From Pseudomonas sp. TH15 (GTDB lineage: Bacteria; Pseudomonadota; Gammaproteobacteria; Pseudomonadales; Pseudomonadaceae): a stretch of DNA of 64,000 nt. Under the pieces are notes generated by a model. The model was not told the origin of the DNA, made no database searches, and worked only from the letters and a program-made list of their open reading frames with translations. Position 1 is the first letter of the stretch, and each line of letters begins with the position of its first letter. The stretch is from positions 1,695,501 through 1,759,500 of the forward strand of contig NZ_JAEKEL010000001.1 in assembly GCF_016651105.1 (NCBI RefSeq), given 5' to 3'. Position numbers and translations under genes: made by a program. Shown piece after piece: positions 18,187-26,823 of this stretch.

Positions 18187-18202
18187 TGGCGGGGGTTTTG
18201 CA
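18187..18202 (+). promoter_or_regulatory. possible sigma-54 promoter of the lipase gene
   Basis: TGGCGGG-GGTT-TTGCA keeps the invariant GG and GC of RpoN promoters at the right distance and has a perfect TTGCA element, with two mismatches in the upstream element. It ends 39 bases before the lipase ATG. Secreted lipase genes of Pseudomonas are known to be RpoN-dependent (LipR system), which makes this plausible. Confidence 0.5.
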
Positions 18203-18241
18203 GGCCTTGCCTCTATTCACCGAACTTAAGGATGTCTGCTC

Positions 18242-19120
18242 ATGTCGACGCGTTACCCCTTGGTGCTGGTCCCCGGAATGCTCGGATTTATCCGCTTGCT
18301 GCTGTACCCGTACTGGTACGGGATTATCTCGGCACTGCGCCGGGGTGGGGCGACCGTGGTGGCGGTGCAGGTGTCGCCGCTCAATTCCACGGAAGTGCGG
18401 GGCGAGCAGTTGTTGGCGCGAATCGATGAAATCCTGCGCGAGACCGGTGCCGAGAAGGTCAACCTGATCGGCCATAGCCAGGGTTCGCTAACGGCGCGTT
18501 ATGCGGCCGCCAAACGCCCGGATCGGGTGGCTTCAGTCACCTCGGTGGCCGGGCCGAATCACGGGTCGGAGCTGGCGGACTACCTGCACAAGCATTACCC
18601 GGCAGACAGCGCGAAAGGGCGGTTGCTTGCGGTTTTGCTGCGGATAATCGGCGCCTTGATGAGCCTGCTGGAAACCGGTTATCGCGGGCCGAAACTGCCG
18701 GTGGATATTCACGCCTCCCATGAATCCCTGACCACTGACGGCGTGGCGCTGTTCAACCAGCGTTATCCACAGGGCTTGCCGCCAACCTGGGGCGGGCACG
18801 GGCCGGAAGAGGTTAACGGCGTGCGCTATTACTCCTGGTCCGGGACCTTGCAGCCGGGCAAGACGGATCGCGGCGGCAATCTGTTCGACGGGACCAACCG
18901 CAGTTGCCGGTTGTTTGCCACGACCTTCGTGCGCGAAGTCGGGCATTGCGACGGGATGGTCGGGCGTTACAGCTCGCATCTGGGGACGGTGATTGGTGAC
19001 GAATATCCGATGGATCACTTCGACATCGTCAACCAGTCGCTGGGGCTGGTGGGGAAGGGCGCGGATCCGGTGCGGTTGTTTGTCGAGCATGCGGCGCGCC
19101 TCAAGGCTGCCGGCCTTTAA
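18242..19120 (+). CDS. family I triacylglycerol lipase-like alpha/beta hydrolase, no signal peptide
   Basis: 292-residue lipase of the Pseudomonas I.1 type. YPLVLVPGMLGF is the oxyanion-hole strand, the nucleophile elbow is GHSQG with Ser79, and VTSVAGPNHGSELADYL matches the following conserved block. The C-terminal part has the CxxxxREVGHCDGMVG region with the calcium-site area and MDHFDIVNQSLG with the catalytic His. Family I.1 lipases are normally secreted and need a foldase (Lif); here the chain starts directly at the first strand with no signal peptide and no lif gene follows. It may act inside the cell or leave by another route, as proposed for P. fragi-type short lipases. Confidence 0.8.
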   Translation: MSTRYPLVLVPGMLGFIRLLLYPYWYGIISALRRGGATVVAVQVSPLNSTEVRGEQLLARIDEILRETGAEKVNLIGHSQGSLTARYAAAKRPDRVASVTSVAGPNHGSELADYLHKHYPADSAKGRLLAVLLRIIGALMSLLETGYRGPKLPVDIHASHESLTTDGVALFNQRYPQGLPPTWGGHGPEEVNGVRYYSWSGTLQPGKTDRGGNLFDGTNRSCRLFATTFVREVGHCDGMVGRYSSHLGTVIGDEYPMDHFDIVNQSLGLVGKGADPVRLFVEHAARLKAAGL

Positions 19121-19129
19121 CCTTCAGAT

Positions 19130-19226
19130 CGAGTCATCGTTCATCGTTGGCAAGCCCACAGGTTTTGTGTTGAACACAGATTTTGCGAACAAGTGAATCC
19201 TGGTGGGTGGGCTTGCCAGCGACGAG
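19130..19226. repeat. degenerate REP-like inverted repeat
   Basis: TCATCGTTGGCAAGCCCACA near 19141 and TGGGTGGGCTTGCCAGCGACGA near 19204 form imperfect arms related to family B. It separates the convergent lipase and DMT exporter genes. Confidence 0.6.
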
Positions 19227-19232
19227 GCCCGA

Positions 19233-20120
19233 TCAGGCGATGCTTGGTCTGCGGCCCAACACCGTGGTCCAACGCTCCGAAAGAATCACCCCACCCAAGG
19301 TCAAAAAACCGCCAACCAGGTGATACATCGCCAACTGCTCATGCAGCACCACCGCCGCAATCAGCGCGGTAATCAACGGCAGCAGATTGAAAAACTGCGT
19401 GGTCCGGCTCGGGCCCAGGCGTACCACGGCTTGCATCCACGCCAGCGGCGCAATCATCGAAGCCAGCAGGCAGGCATACAGCACCAGCGGAATATTCTGC
19501 ACGGTCAAACCGGTTTTCGGCGAAGCGGCATACAGCGGAAACAATACCACCACCGCCACCAACACCTGCAAATACAGCAACACCAGCGGTGGCAGGCGCA
19601 GCTGCCATTTTTTCAGCAGCGTGCTGTAGATCGCATAGGCCAGGGTCGCGATCAGCATCATCGCATCACCCAGATTCACCCCGTGCTCGAGCAATGCGCC
19701 GAGGCTGCCGGACGACACCACCACCAAAACACCCGCAAAGGAAAGCACTGCACCGGCCAGCGCGCCGGCGGTCAGGCGTTGGCCGAGGCTGACGATCGCC
19801 ATCGCCAGGGACATCAACGGCATCAGCGACAGGATGATGCCCATGTTGGTGGCAGTGGTCAGGCTCGCGGCGAAGTACGCCAGGCTTTGATAGACCGCCA
19901 TGCCGAGCACGCCGAGGACGAAAATCTTGCCCAGGTTCGGGCGGATCATTGGCCAGTGGGCAATCACCGGTTTAAGCATGAACGGCGTGAACAAAATCCC
20001 GGCGAGCAGCCAGCGGTAGAAACCGATCTCGGCGGGGAATATCGCGCCGGCCGACATTTTGGTGATCACGGTGTTGCCGGCCCAAATGAAAATGGCCAGC
20101 AGGGGAAACGCATATTGCAT
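19233..20120 (-). CDS. DMT (EamA) family transporter
   Basis: 295-residue inner membrane protein with about ten hydrophobic segments and two EamA repeats. The opening MQYAFPLLAIFIWAGNTVITKMSAGAIFPAEIGFYRW is the typical EamA start. The conserved Pro-rich end of each repeat is visible (YQSLAYFAASLTTATNMGIILSLMPLMS; SRTTQFFNLLPLITALIAAVVLHE). Members export amino acids or other metabolites. The ATG at 20120 is preferred to an upstream in-frame codon at 20174, which would add a polar tail and run into the operator. It is divergent from an AraC regulator with a perfect 10-bp palindrome in between, so that regulator probably controls it. Confidence 0.85.
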   Translation of the reverse strand: MQYAFPLLAIFIWAGNTVITKMSAGAIFPAEIGFYRWLLAGILFTPFMLKPVIAHWPMIRPNLGKIFVLGVLGMAVYQSLAYFAASLTTATNMGIILSLMPLMSLAMAIVSLGQRLTAGALAGAVLSFAGVLVVVSSGSLGALLEHGVNLGDAMMLIATLAYAIYSTLLKKWQLRLPPLVLLYLQVLVAVVVLFPLYAASPKTGLTVQNIPLVLYACLLASMIAPLAWMQAVVRLGPSRTTQFFNLLPLITALIAAVVLHEQLAMYHLVGGFLTLGGVILSERWTTVLGRRPSIA

Positions 20121-20160
20121 GAGAGAGAAACCAGAACGTTGATGAGGGGCAATTATCCGC

Positions 20161-20196
20161 TTGTCTGGATACAAGCCTATACTTCGATCCAGACAA
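20161..20196. promoter_or_regulatory. 10-bp inverted repeat, probable operator between exporter and AraC regulator
   Basis: TTGTCTGGAT (20161-20170) and ATCCAGACAA (20187-20196) are exact complements separated by 16 bases (26 bases between equivalent positions). They lie between the divergent DMT exporter and AraC-type regulator and 11 bases before the regulator start, a natural place for control of both genes. Confidence 0.65.
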
Positions 20197-20206
20197 TCGG
20201 CCCTTG

Positions 20207-21007
20207 ATGACGGACAGCATGAGCAGTAAACACATCGATCTGCTGGATTTCAGCGAACTGCCGGCCCCGGTGTACTTCCGATACGCCGACTTCGACACCC
20301 ACGAATACGCTTCGGCCCACCGCCACCCGTGGGGCACGCTGGAGTATTCGGCCAACGGTGTGTTGCACATGGAAATCGGCAGCAGTCGCTTCATGTCGCC
20401 GCCACAGTACGCCGTTTGGGTACCGCCGCAGACCGAGCACAGCTTCTACAGCAACCAGCCGATCAACTACCGCGCGGTGTGCCTGGCACCGTCGCTGTGT
20501 CGGGATCTGCCGCAACAGGCCTGCACCCTGGCCATCAGCGACATCCTCAAAGCGATTCTCAAGGACTTCGCTGCCCGGGACGTGAAGATTCCCGAGCGGG
20601 AAACCGACGTGCGCCTGGCCCAGGTGTTGGTGGATCAGTTGCAACAAGCACCGGAGCATGCCTGTTATTTGCCCTACGCCAGCAGTCCTGGGCTACTCGG
20701 GATACTCGAAGCCTTGCAGGCCGAGCCTGGGGATAACCGGCCGTTGTCCGATTGGGCGACGCAGATACACGTCAGCGAACGGACCCTGGCCCGGCAGTTC
20801 GTTCGTGAGCTGGGCATGAGCTTCGGCGAATGGCGGCAACGCCTGCGGTTTCTGGCGGCGATCGAAGCGCTGGACAGTCAGCGCAGCATTCAGGACATCG
20901 CCTTCGACATGGGTTACAGCACCGGTTCGGCGTTTATCGCGATGTTTCAGCGTCAGGCCGGGTGCACGCCGGAGCAGTATCGACGCAGTCATCTTGAGGG
21001 CAGGTGA
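20207..21007 (+). CDS. AraC family transcriptional regulator
   Basis: 266-residue regulator with an N-terminal cupin sensor (HRHPWGTLEYSANGVLHMEIG, then PPQYAVWVPPQTEHSFYS) and a C-terminal double helix-turn-helix. The second domain contains WATQIHVSERTLARQFVRELGMSFGEWRQRLR and IQDIAFDMGYSTGSAFIAMFQRQAGCTPEQYRRS, a good AraC signature. A cupin-AraC gene divergent from a DMT exporter is a recurrent arrangement in which the regulator induces export of the sensed compound. Starts at 20207 or 20219 are both possible; no strong ribosome site decides. Confidence 0.86.
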   Translation: MTDSMSSKHIDLLDFSELPAPVYFRYADFDTHEYASAHRHPWGTLEYSANGVLHMEIGSSRFMSPPQYAVWVPPQTEHSFYSNQPINYRAVCLAPSLCRDLPQQACTLAISDILKAILKDFAARDVKIPERETDVRLAQVLVDQLQQAPEHACYLPYASSPGLLGILEALQAEPGDNRPLSDWATQIHVSERTLARQFVRELGMSFGEWRQRLRFLAAIEALDSQRSIQDIAFDMGYSTGSAFIAMFQRQAGCTPEQYRRSHLEGR

Positions 21008-21079
21008 AGGTGTTACAGGCTTTGTCTACACTTCAGGGCGAGGCCGCATCCATCGGTGCGGTAACAAGGAGAAAACTCC

Positions 21080-21385
21080 ATGAAGATGTTGCGTGTCCCT
21101 TTGTTGATGATCGGTTTGTTGCTCTGTTCCCAAGGCTTCGCCGCCACGGCCCAACAGAACAAAATGACCGCCTGCAATGCCGACCCTCAAGCGAAAAGCC
21201 TCAAGGGCGATGAGCGCAAAGCATTCATGAGCACATGCCTCAAAGCCACGCCGGCGGCCAATGACGCCAAAGTCCTGACCCCGCAGCAAGAGAAAATGAA
21301 AACCTGCAACGCCACCGCCGCCACCCAGGCGCTGAAGGGCGATGCGCGGAAAACCTTCATGAGTGATTGCCTGAAGAAAAAGTGA
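21080..21385 (+). CDS. psiF: PsiF repeat-containing protein
   Basis: 101-residue exported protein. A signal peptide (MKMLRVPLLMIGLLLCSQGFA) is followed by two PsiF repeats: QNKMTACNADPQAKSLKGDERKAFMSTCL and EKMKTCNATAATQALKGDARKTFMSDCL, each with two Cys in the same spacing. PsiF of enteric bacteria is phosphate-starvation inducible, but its biochemical role is unknown and no Pho box was identified here. AAGGAG lies nine bases before the ATG. Confidence 0.88.
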   Translation: MKMLRVPLLMIGLLLCSQGFAATAQQNKMTACNADPQAKSLKGDERKAFMSTCLKATPAANDAKVLTPQQEKMKTCNATAATQALKGDARKTFMSDCLKKK

Positions 21386-21416
21386 TCATCTGAATCTGTG
21401 GCGGTTGGGCTGGCCT

Positions 21417-21511
21417 CTTCGCGGGCAAGCCCGCTCCCACAGGGATTTCGGCTGTTCCCTGAATTTGTGTTCAACGCTTAGCCTGTGGGAGCTGGCTTGC
21501 CAGCGATGAGG
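21417..21511. repeat. degenerate family B inverted repeat
   Basis: CTTCGCGGGCAAGCCCGCTC... at 21417 faces CCTGTGGGAGCTGGCTTGCC at 21482. The arms are imperfect but clearly of the same family as the other GTGGGAGC repeats. Confidence 0.75.
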
Positions 21512-21599
21512 CCCGATGGGGCGAACCGCATATACCTAGTGCTGACCTCGGATCGCTGGCAGACTGCCCATCCTTTTACGCCGTTCGTTTTGAGGCTGT

Positions 21600-22613
21600 A
21601 TGCCAACGTTTTCTCAACGTCACGTCTTGCTGTTAATCAGTTGGGTCATCATCTTCGGTGGTTTGCTACTGGTCATCCCTCTGCGCCTGTTGCCCAGCCT
21701 GTTGGCCGGGTTGCTGGTGTTCGAACTGGTCAACATGCTCACGCCGCAACTGCAGCGGCTGATCGAAGGTCGCCGCGCCCGTTGGCTGGCGGTGGCGCTG
21801 CTGGGCACTTTGGTGGTCAGCGTGCTGGCGCTGATCTTTGCTGGTGCTATCAGTTTTCTGCTGCATGAAGCGGAAAATCCCGGGGCTTCCCTCGACAAAT
21901 TCATGCACGTGGTTGACCGCGCTCGCGGGCAATTGCCACCGTTCATCGATGTTTACCTGCCGGCCAGCGCGGCCGAGTTCCGCGTGGCGATCGGCGAATG
22001 GATGACCAAACACCTCAGCGATTTGCAATTAGTGGGCAAGGACGCGGCGCACATGTTTGTGACGCTGCTGATCGGCATGGTACTGGGGGCGATCATCGCC
22101 TTGCAGCGTGTGCCCGACGTGACTAAACGCCGGCCGCTGGCCGCCGCGCTGTTCGACCGTTTGCATCTGTTGGTGCAAGCCTTTCGCAACATCGTGTTCG
22201 CGCAAATCAAGATTTCCCTGCTCAACACCTTCTTCACCGCGATTTTCCTCGCGCTGGTCCTGCCGATGTTCGGGATCAAACTGCCGCTGACCAAAACCCT
22301 GATCGTGCTGACTTTCCTGCTCGGTTTGCTGCCGGTGATCGGTAATCTGATGTCCAACACGCTGATCACCATCGTCGGCTTGTCACTGTCGATCTGGGTC
22401 GCGGTGGCCGCGTTGGGTTATCTGATGTTTATCCACAAACTCGAGTACTTCCTCAACGCGCGCATTGTCGGCGGGCAGATCAGTGCCAAGTCGTGGGAGT
22501 TGCTGCTGGCGATGCTGGTGTTCGAAGCCGCGTTCGGCCTGCCGGGGGTGGTGGCGGGGCCGATTTATTACGCGTATTTGAAGAGTGAGTTGAAGCAGAT
22601 CGGGATGGTTTGA
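21600..22613 (+). CDS. AI-2E family transporter
   Basis: 337-residue polytopic inner membrane protein of the AI-2E (TqsA/YdiK/PerM) family. Hydrophobic segments cluster at the start (HVLLLISWVIIFGGLLLVI, LLPSLLAGLLVFELVNML), then again after a periplasmic loop, ending with the conserved GLPGVVAGPIYYAYLKSEL. Family members export autoinducer-2 or act as Na+/H+ antiporters, and the substrate cannot be inferred. It is flanked by REP elements and appears monocistronic. Confidence 0.83.
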   Translation: MPTFSQRHVLLLISWVIIFGGLLLVIPLRLLPSLLAGLLVFELVNMLTPQLQRLIEGRRARWLAVALLGTLVVSVLALIFAGAISFLLHEAENPGASLDKFMHVVDRARGQLPPFIDVYLPASAAEFRVAIGEWMTKHLSDLQLVGKDAAHMFVTLLIGMVLGAIIALQRVPDVTKRRPLAAALFDRLHLLVQAFRNIVFAQIKISLLNTFFTAIFLALVLPMFGIKLPLTKTLIVLTFLLGLLPVIGNLMSNTLITIVGLSLSIWVAVAALGYLMFIHKLEYFLNARIVGGQISAKSWELLLAMLVFEAAFGLPGVVAGPIYYAYLKSELKQIGMV

Positions 22614-22629
22614 TTCGCTGTTGATCTAT

Positions 22630-22747
22630 TGTGGCGAGGGGGCTTGCCCTCGTTGGGTTGCGAAGCAGCCCTCAATTCTCCAACACACCGCATGTGCCGG
22701 TTTTGCGGCTGCTGCGCACCCGAACGGGGGCAAGCCCCCTCACCACA
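22630..22747. repeat. REP-type inverted repeat, family C
   Basis: TGTGGCGAGGGGGCTTGCCC at 22630 and GGGGGCAAGCCCCCTCACCA at 22726 form near-perfect arms between convergent genes. Confidence 0.9.
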
Positions 22748-22757
22748 AGGTGTCAGA

Positions 22758-24032
22758 TCAGTCCATCGGGCCGTAACGCTTCATGGCTTCAATTGCCAAA
22801 CCACTGCCGATGCTGCCAAAGATGTTCCCTTCCACATGCCGCGCGTTCGGCAGCATTGCCGAGATGCTGTTGCGCAGCGCCGGAATCCCGCTCGAACCGC
22901 CGGTGAAGAACACCGTATCAACCTGATCGACGCGCACGTTGGCATCGTTCAGCAATTGCGTGACGCTGTTGCGCACCCGCTCCAGCAGGTTGTCGATGGC
23001 CGACTCGAACAGCGCTCGGGTCAGTTCAACGCTCAGGCCTGGCTCGATGCGGTCCAGCGGCACGTGACGGCTGTCGGCGTGGGTCAGCTGGATCTTGGTT
23101 TCTTCCACTTCCATGGCCAGCCAGTGGCCGGCGCGCTGGTCGATCAGCTTGAACAGGCGATCAATGCCGCCGGTGTCTTCGATGTCGTAGCGCATGCTGC
23201 CCAGGGACAGGGTCGATTTCTGCGAGTAGACCGAGTTGATGGTGTGCCAGGTCGCCAGGTTCATGTGGTGGCTGGTGGGCATGTAGGCGCCGCTCTTCAT
23301 CCGGCTGCCGTAGCCGAACAGCGGCATCAGGCCTTGCAGGCTCAGTTGCTTGTCGAAGTCGGTCCCGCCGATGTGCACGCCGCCGGTGGCGAGGATGTCA
23401 TCGTGGCGATTGTCGTGGTCGCGACGCTCAGGCGACAGGCGCACCAGCGAGAAGTCGGAGGTACCACCGCCGATGTCGACAATCAGCACCAGTTCTTCTT
23501 TTTCGATGGTCGACTCGTAGTCGAACGCGGCCGCAATTGGCTCGTACTGGAACGACACGTCTTTAAAGCCAATAGCGCGAGCCACATCCACCAAGGTGTT
23601 TTCGGCTTCCTGGTCGGCCATTTCATCGTCGTCGACGAAAAACACCGGGCGGCCCAGCACCACTTCATCGAATTCCCGACCGGCGGCGGTTTCGGCGCGC
23701 TTCTTCAACTGGCCGATGAACAAGCCGAGCAGGTCCTTGAACGGCATCGCCGTGCCGAGGACGCTGGTGTCGTGCTTGATCAGCTTGGAACCCAACAGGC
23801 TTTTGAGCGAGCGCATCAGCCGGCCTTCGTAGCCTTCCAGGTACTCGTGCAGCGCCAGCCGGCCGTACACCGGGCGGCGTTCTTCGATGTTGAAGAAGAC
23901 CACCGAGGGCAGGGTGATCTTGTCGTCCTCCAGCGCGATCAGCGTTTCCATGCCGGGGCGGAGCCAGCCGACGGTGGAGTTGGACGTGCCGAAGTCGATA
24001 CCACAGGCACGGGCTGGGGATGCGTTTTTCAT
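22758..24032 (-). CDS. Hsp70 family protein, YegD-like
   Basis: 424-residue actin-fold ATPase related to DnaK but lacking the substrate-binding half (DnaK is about 640). Phosphate-binding motifs are GIDFGTSNSTVGW near the start, LIVDIGGGTSDFSLVRL, and VFFTGGSSGIPALRN near the end. This shape and the sequence match YegD, a little-studied Hsp70-like protein. ATG at 24032 is used; an in-frame TTG three codons upstream is less likely. It is divergent from cbpA, a DnaJ-type co-chaperone, so a functional link is possible though not shown. Confidence 0.82.
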   Translation of the reverse strand: MKNASPARACGIDFGTSNSTVGWLRPGMETLIALEDDKITLPSVVFFNIEERRPVYGRLALHEYLEGYEGRLMRSLKSLLGSKLIKHDTSVLGTAMPFKDLLGLFIGQLKKRAETAAGREFDEVVLGRPVFFVDDDEMADQEAENTLVDVARAIGFKDVSFQYEPIAAAFDYESTIEKEELVLIVDIGGGTSDFSLVRLSPERRDHDNRHDDILATGGVHIGGTDFDKQLSLQGLMPLFGYGSRMKSGAYMPTSHHMNLATWHTINSVYSQKSTLSLGSMRYDIEDTGGIDRLFKLIDQRAGHWLAMEVEETKIQLTHADSRHVPLDRIEPGLSVELTRALFESAIDNLLERVRNSVTQLLNDANVRVDQVDTVFFTGGSSGIPALRNSISAMLPNARHVEGNIFGSIGSGLAIEAMKRYGPMD

Positions 24033-24329
24033 GTCTTTCAAGTTCCGGTTAAAAAACGGCCGCGCAGTGTATGCCAGTGCGGCGCAGAATCGAAGGCCGA
24101 CTATCCGCTAAATCGCCACGAATAACGCCTTGATAAGCTGGCCGGATGCCCCAAACTTGTCTGCATCGACCCTGGCAGCCAATCGGCGGTCGCAAGAACC
24201 GACTACCGCTGCCGATAAACTTCTGATGCGCTGCCCGGTCACAACCTTGAGATCGGTCAACCTGGCGGCTGCCAATGCGTGCATGCTGCCGGTGGTGGCG
24301 CGATTTTGATAACGGATGGTGATCCTTAG
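24029..24329. other. divergent intergenic region between Hsp70-like gene and cbpA
   Basis: About 300 bases without a convincing gene. At 24129-24155 CTTGATA, 13 bases, CCCCAAA resembles a heat-shock (sigma-32) promoter pointing to cbpA, with the -10 about 175 bases from its ATG. Nothing else was recognised. Confidence 0.35.
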
Positions 24330-25277
24330 ATGGACTTCAAAGACTATTACAAGATTCTCGGTGTGGAGCCGACCGCAGACGATAAGGCGATCAAGGCCGC
24401 CTATCGCAAGCTGGCGCGCAAATATCACCCGGACGTCAGCAAGGAAAAAGACGCCGAGGAAAAGTTCAAGGACGCCTCGGAAGCTTATGAAGCGCTGAAA
24501 AGTGCCGACAAGCGCGCCGAGTACGACGACTTGCGCAAATACGGCCAGCACGGCCAACCGTTCCAGGGCCCGCCAGGCTGGCAGGGTCGTGGCGGCGGTG
24601 GTTTCGGTGGTGGTCAGGACTCGGGCGATTTTTCGGACTTCTTCAGTTCGATCTTCGGCAACCGGGGTCCGGGTTTTGGTGGTGGAGAGTCGCGTCGCAG
24701 TGCTGGACGTCGAGGGCAAGACGTGGAAATGGAACTTGGGATTTTTCTGGAAGAAACCCTCTCGAACGAATCGAAGAAGGTCACCTTCCAGGTGCCGCAG
24801 TACAACCCTGCCGGCCAGCATGTCAGCAATACCAGCAAAAGCCTGAACGTGAAGATCCCGGCCGGTGTGACCGACGGCGAGCGTATTCGCCTCAAGGGCC
24901 AAGGGGCTCCGGGGATCGGTGGCGGCGCCAATGGCGACCTGTTCCTGATCATCCGCTTCGCGCCGCACCCGAAATTCGATATTGAAGGCGAAAACCTGAT
25001 AATCACTTTACCGCTGGCACCTTGGGAATTGGCGCTGGGCGCCGAAGTGGCCGTGCCGACCCTGACCGGCAAGATCAACCTCAAGGTCCCGGCCGGCAGC
25101 CAGAACGGCCAGCGCATGCGCGCCAAGGGCCACGGTCTGCTGAACAAGAAGGGCGAACGGGGCTTCCTGTTCGTGCAACTTAAAGCCGTCATGCCGAAAA
25201 CCTCGGACGATGAGGTCAAGGCGTTGTGGCAAGAGCTGGCGAAGAAAGCCGCTTTCGACCCAAGAGAAAACTTTTGA
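24330..25277 (+). CDS. cbpA: curved DNA-binding protein / DnaJ-type co-chaperone CbpA
   Basis: 315 residues. The J domain is at residues 2-70 ([20 protein letters not shown], with the HPD triad in [16 protein letters not shown]), followed by a Gly/Phe-rich linker (about 75-125) and the two-part C-terminal substrate domain. The Cys-rich zinc finger of DnaJ is absent, which defines the CbpA class. CbpA stimulates DnaK and binds curved DNA in stationary phase. It is directly followed by its specific inhibitor gene cbpM after 27 bases. Confidence 0.93.
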   Translation: MDFKDYYKILGVEPTADDKAIKAAYRKLARKYHPDVSKEKDAEEKFKDASEAYEALKSADKRAEYDDLRKYGQHGQPFQGPPGWQGRGGGGFGGGQDSGDFSDFFSSIFGNRGPGFGGGESRRSAGRRGQDVEMELGIFLEETLSNESKKVTFQVPQYNPAGQHVSNTSKSLNVKIPAGVTDGERIRLKGQGAPGIGGGANGDLFLIIRFAPHPKFDIEGENLIITLPLAPWELALGAEVAVPTLTGKINLKVPAGSQNGQRMRAKGHGLLNKKGERGFLFVQLKAVMPKTSDDEVKALWQELAKKAAFDPRENF

Positions 25278-25304
25278 TCCGCTAGAACCCTGGAGCTACT
25301 GACT

Positions 25305-25610
25305 ATGAGCAGTCCCCTGATCGTTCAACTGGACATGGCAGAATTCTGTGAGGCGACCGACTTGTCGGACGTCTACGTGATCGAAATCGTCGAACACGGC
25401 ATCCTCGAACCTCAGGGTGCACTGCCCAAGGACTGGCGTTTCAACGATTACGAATTGGCCCTGGCCAAGCGCGCCGCCAAACTGCGGCGCGATTTGGAAC
25501 TGGAATGGGAAGGTGTCGCCCTGGCACTGGACCTGCTTGAAGAAGTCCAGCAACTGCGGGCCGAGAACCGGATGCTCAGACAACGCCTGGCACGCCTGGT
25601 AATCGAATGA
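25305..25610 (+). CDS. cbpM: chaperone modulator CbpM
   Basis: 101-residue MerR-like helix-turn-helix protein. It begins with the LDMAEFCEATDLSDVYVIEIVEHGILEPQG segment typical of CbpM and ends in a leucine-rich helix (LDLLEEVQQLRAENRMLRQRLARL). CbpM binds the CbpA J domain and blocks both its DnaK stimulation and its DNA binding. Position right behind cbpA confirms the identification. Confidence 0.92.
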   Translation: MSSPLIVQLDMAEFCEATDLSDVYVIEIVEHGILEPQGALPKDWRFNDYELALAKRAAKLRRDLELEWEGVALALDLLEEVQQLRAENRMLRQRLARLVIE

Positions 25611-25615
25611 GCCCC

Positions 25616-25700
25616 TGTAGGCGCTGCCGCAGGCTGCGATCTTTTGACCTTGTCTTTTTAAAACAAAATCAAAAGATCGCAGCCTTCGGCAGCTCCTACA
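25616..25700. repeat. REP-type inverted repeat, family A
   Basis: Arms of about 32 bases (TGTAGGCGCTGCCGCAGGCT... and ...CAGCCTTCGGCAGCTCCTACA) with few mismatches. Its right end supplies the TAG stop codon of the minus-strand histidine kinase gene at 25696-25698. Confidence 0.9.
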
Positions 25701-26823
25701 AGGTTCGCGGCAAGACCACGCTGAATCGTGTGCCGTCAGCCTCATTCGAGCTGACTTCAATCGTCCCGCCATGAGCGTTGACCACTTCTTTGACGATAAA
25801 CAAGCCTAACCCCAGGCTGGTCGAAGGCTGTCCGAGTTCTTCATCGGCGCTGCGCACCAACGGATCGAAAATCGTCCCCAACGCCTCCTCGGCAATCGGT
25901 GTGCCGAAGTTGTGCACTGACAGGCACACCGCGTCCGCCTCATCCTGCAACGTCAGCGTCACCTGTTGAGTGGTCGAACCATGCTGCAGCGCGTTGCCGA
26001 TCAGGTTCTGCAGCAATTGATCGATACGGCCCGCGTCCCATACGCCTCGCGTGTCACCGTGAATGTGCAGCACCGGCGAACAATTCGGGTTGCCGGCACA
26101 GGCCAGGGCAATCGCCTCATGCGCCGCGTCGGTCAGGTCCATCGGCACCGGTTCGATCGGCAGGCTCTTGCCCAGGCGACTGCGCACCAACTCCAATAAA
26201 TCACCGACCATCACCGCCATATGCCGCGTGCCACGATGGATGTGGTGCACGCAAGTCAGGGCGTCGCCTTCCAGATGTATTTTTCGCTGCAGCAGTTCGG
26301 TGGACATGCTCACCGCCTGCAAGGGCGCCCGCAGGTCGTGGCCGAGGATGGCCAGGAAGATGTCCCGCGAGTGGTTGACCTGCTCGGCATAGGCGGCGGT
26401 CGACTCGGCCAGGGCTTCGTCGATGGCTTCGTTGAACCGGATCATGTCCTGGAAGTGAGCCAGCTCTGGCGTCTGCAGGCTGTTGACCCACAGACGAATG
26501 ACGCAGGCGCGCAAGTGGCGGAACTCGGAGGTCATCTGCACCAGATCAAAACCGAAGGTGTGCCGCAACTCGCCATGGCTGGCGGCGGCCTGATCCAGGC
26601 TTGGAGATTTTTCCGGACCGTCGCCCTTGGCCTTGGCGGCCTGCTCATGGGCGGTCTGGACGGTGGTCATGTCCCGCGCGGCGGCCAGCAGGATGGCGCG
26701 GGCATGATCGCGCAAGGCCTCGGCGTCCATATGTTCGGCAGCGGGTGTGATGGTGGCGGCGAACTGCTCCCATTCCGCGATGATCGGGTCAACGTTGCAG
26801 ACGATGAACTCGCAAAGACGCAT
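25696..26823 (-). CDS. sensor histidine kinase with RsbRD-like N-terminal domain
   Basis: 375 residues with no transmembrane segment, so a cytoplasmic sensor kinase. Residues 1-160 resemble the RsbRD N-terminal helical sensor domain (VDPIIAEWEQFAATI, DHARAILLAAARDM). The phosphoacceptor His is in FLAILGHDLRAPLQAVSM (HisKA), the N box is LLQNLIGNALQHGS, and the G box is LGLGLFIVKEVVNAHGG. The usual DxGxG of the ATP lid is HNFGTPI here, with Asn in place of Asp, so catalytic strength is uncertain. No response regulator is adjacent; an orphan kinase. Confidence 0.85.
   Translation of the reverse strand: MRLCEFIVCNVDPIIAEWEQFAATITPAAEHMDAEALRDHARAILLAAARDMTTVQTAHEQAAKAKGDGPEKSPSLDQAAASHGELRHTFGFDLVQMTSEFRHLRACVIRLWVNSLQTPELAHFQDMIRFNEAIDEALAESTAAYAEQVNHSRDIFLAILGHDLRAPLQAVSMSTELLQRKIHLEGDALTCVHHIHRGTRHMAVMVGDLLELVRSRLGKSLPIEPVPMDLTDAAHEAIALACAGNPNCSPVLHIHGDTRGVWDAGRIDQLLQNLIGNALQHGSTTQQVTLTLQDEADAVCLSVHNFGTPIAEEALGTIFDPLVRSADEELGQPSTSLGLGLFIVKEVVNAHGGTIEVSSNEADGTRFSVVLPRTL

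Noticed and set aside
22629..24125. 498-residue plus-strand open frame
   Set aside because: Antisense to the Hsp70-like gene and starting inside a REP; composition is that of a shadow frame.
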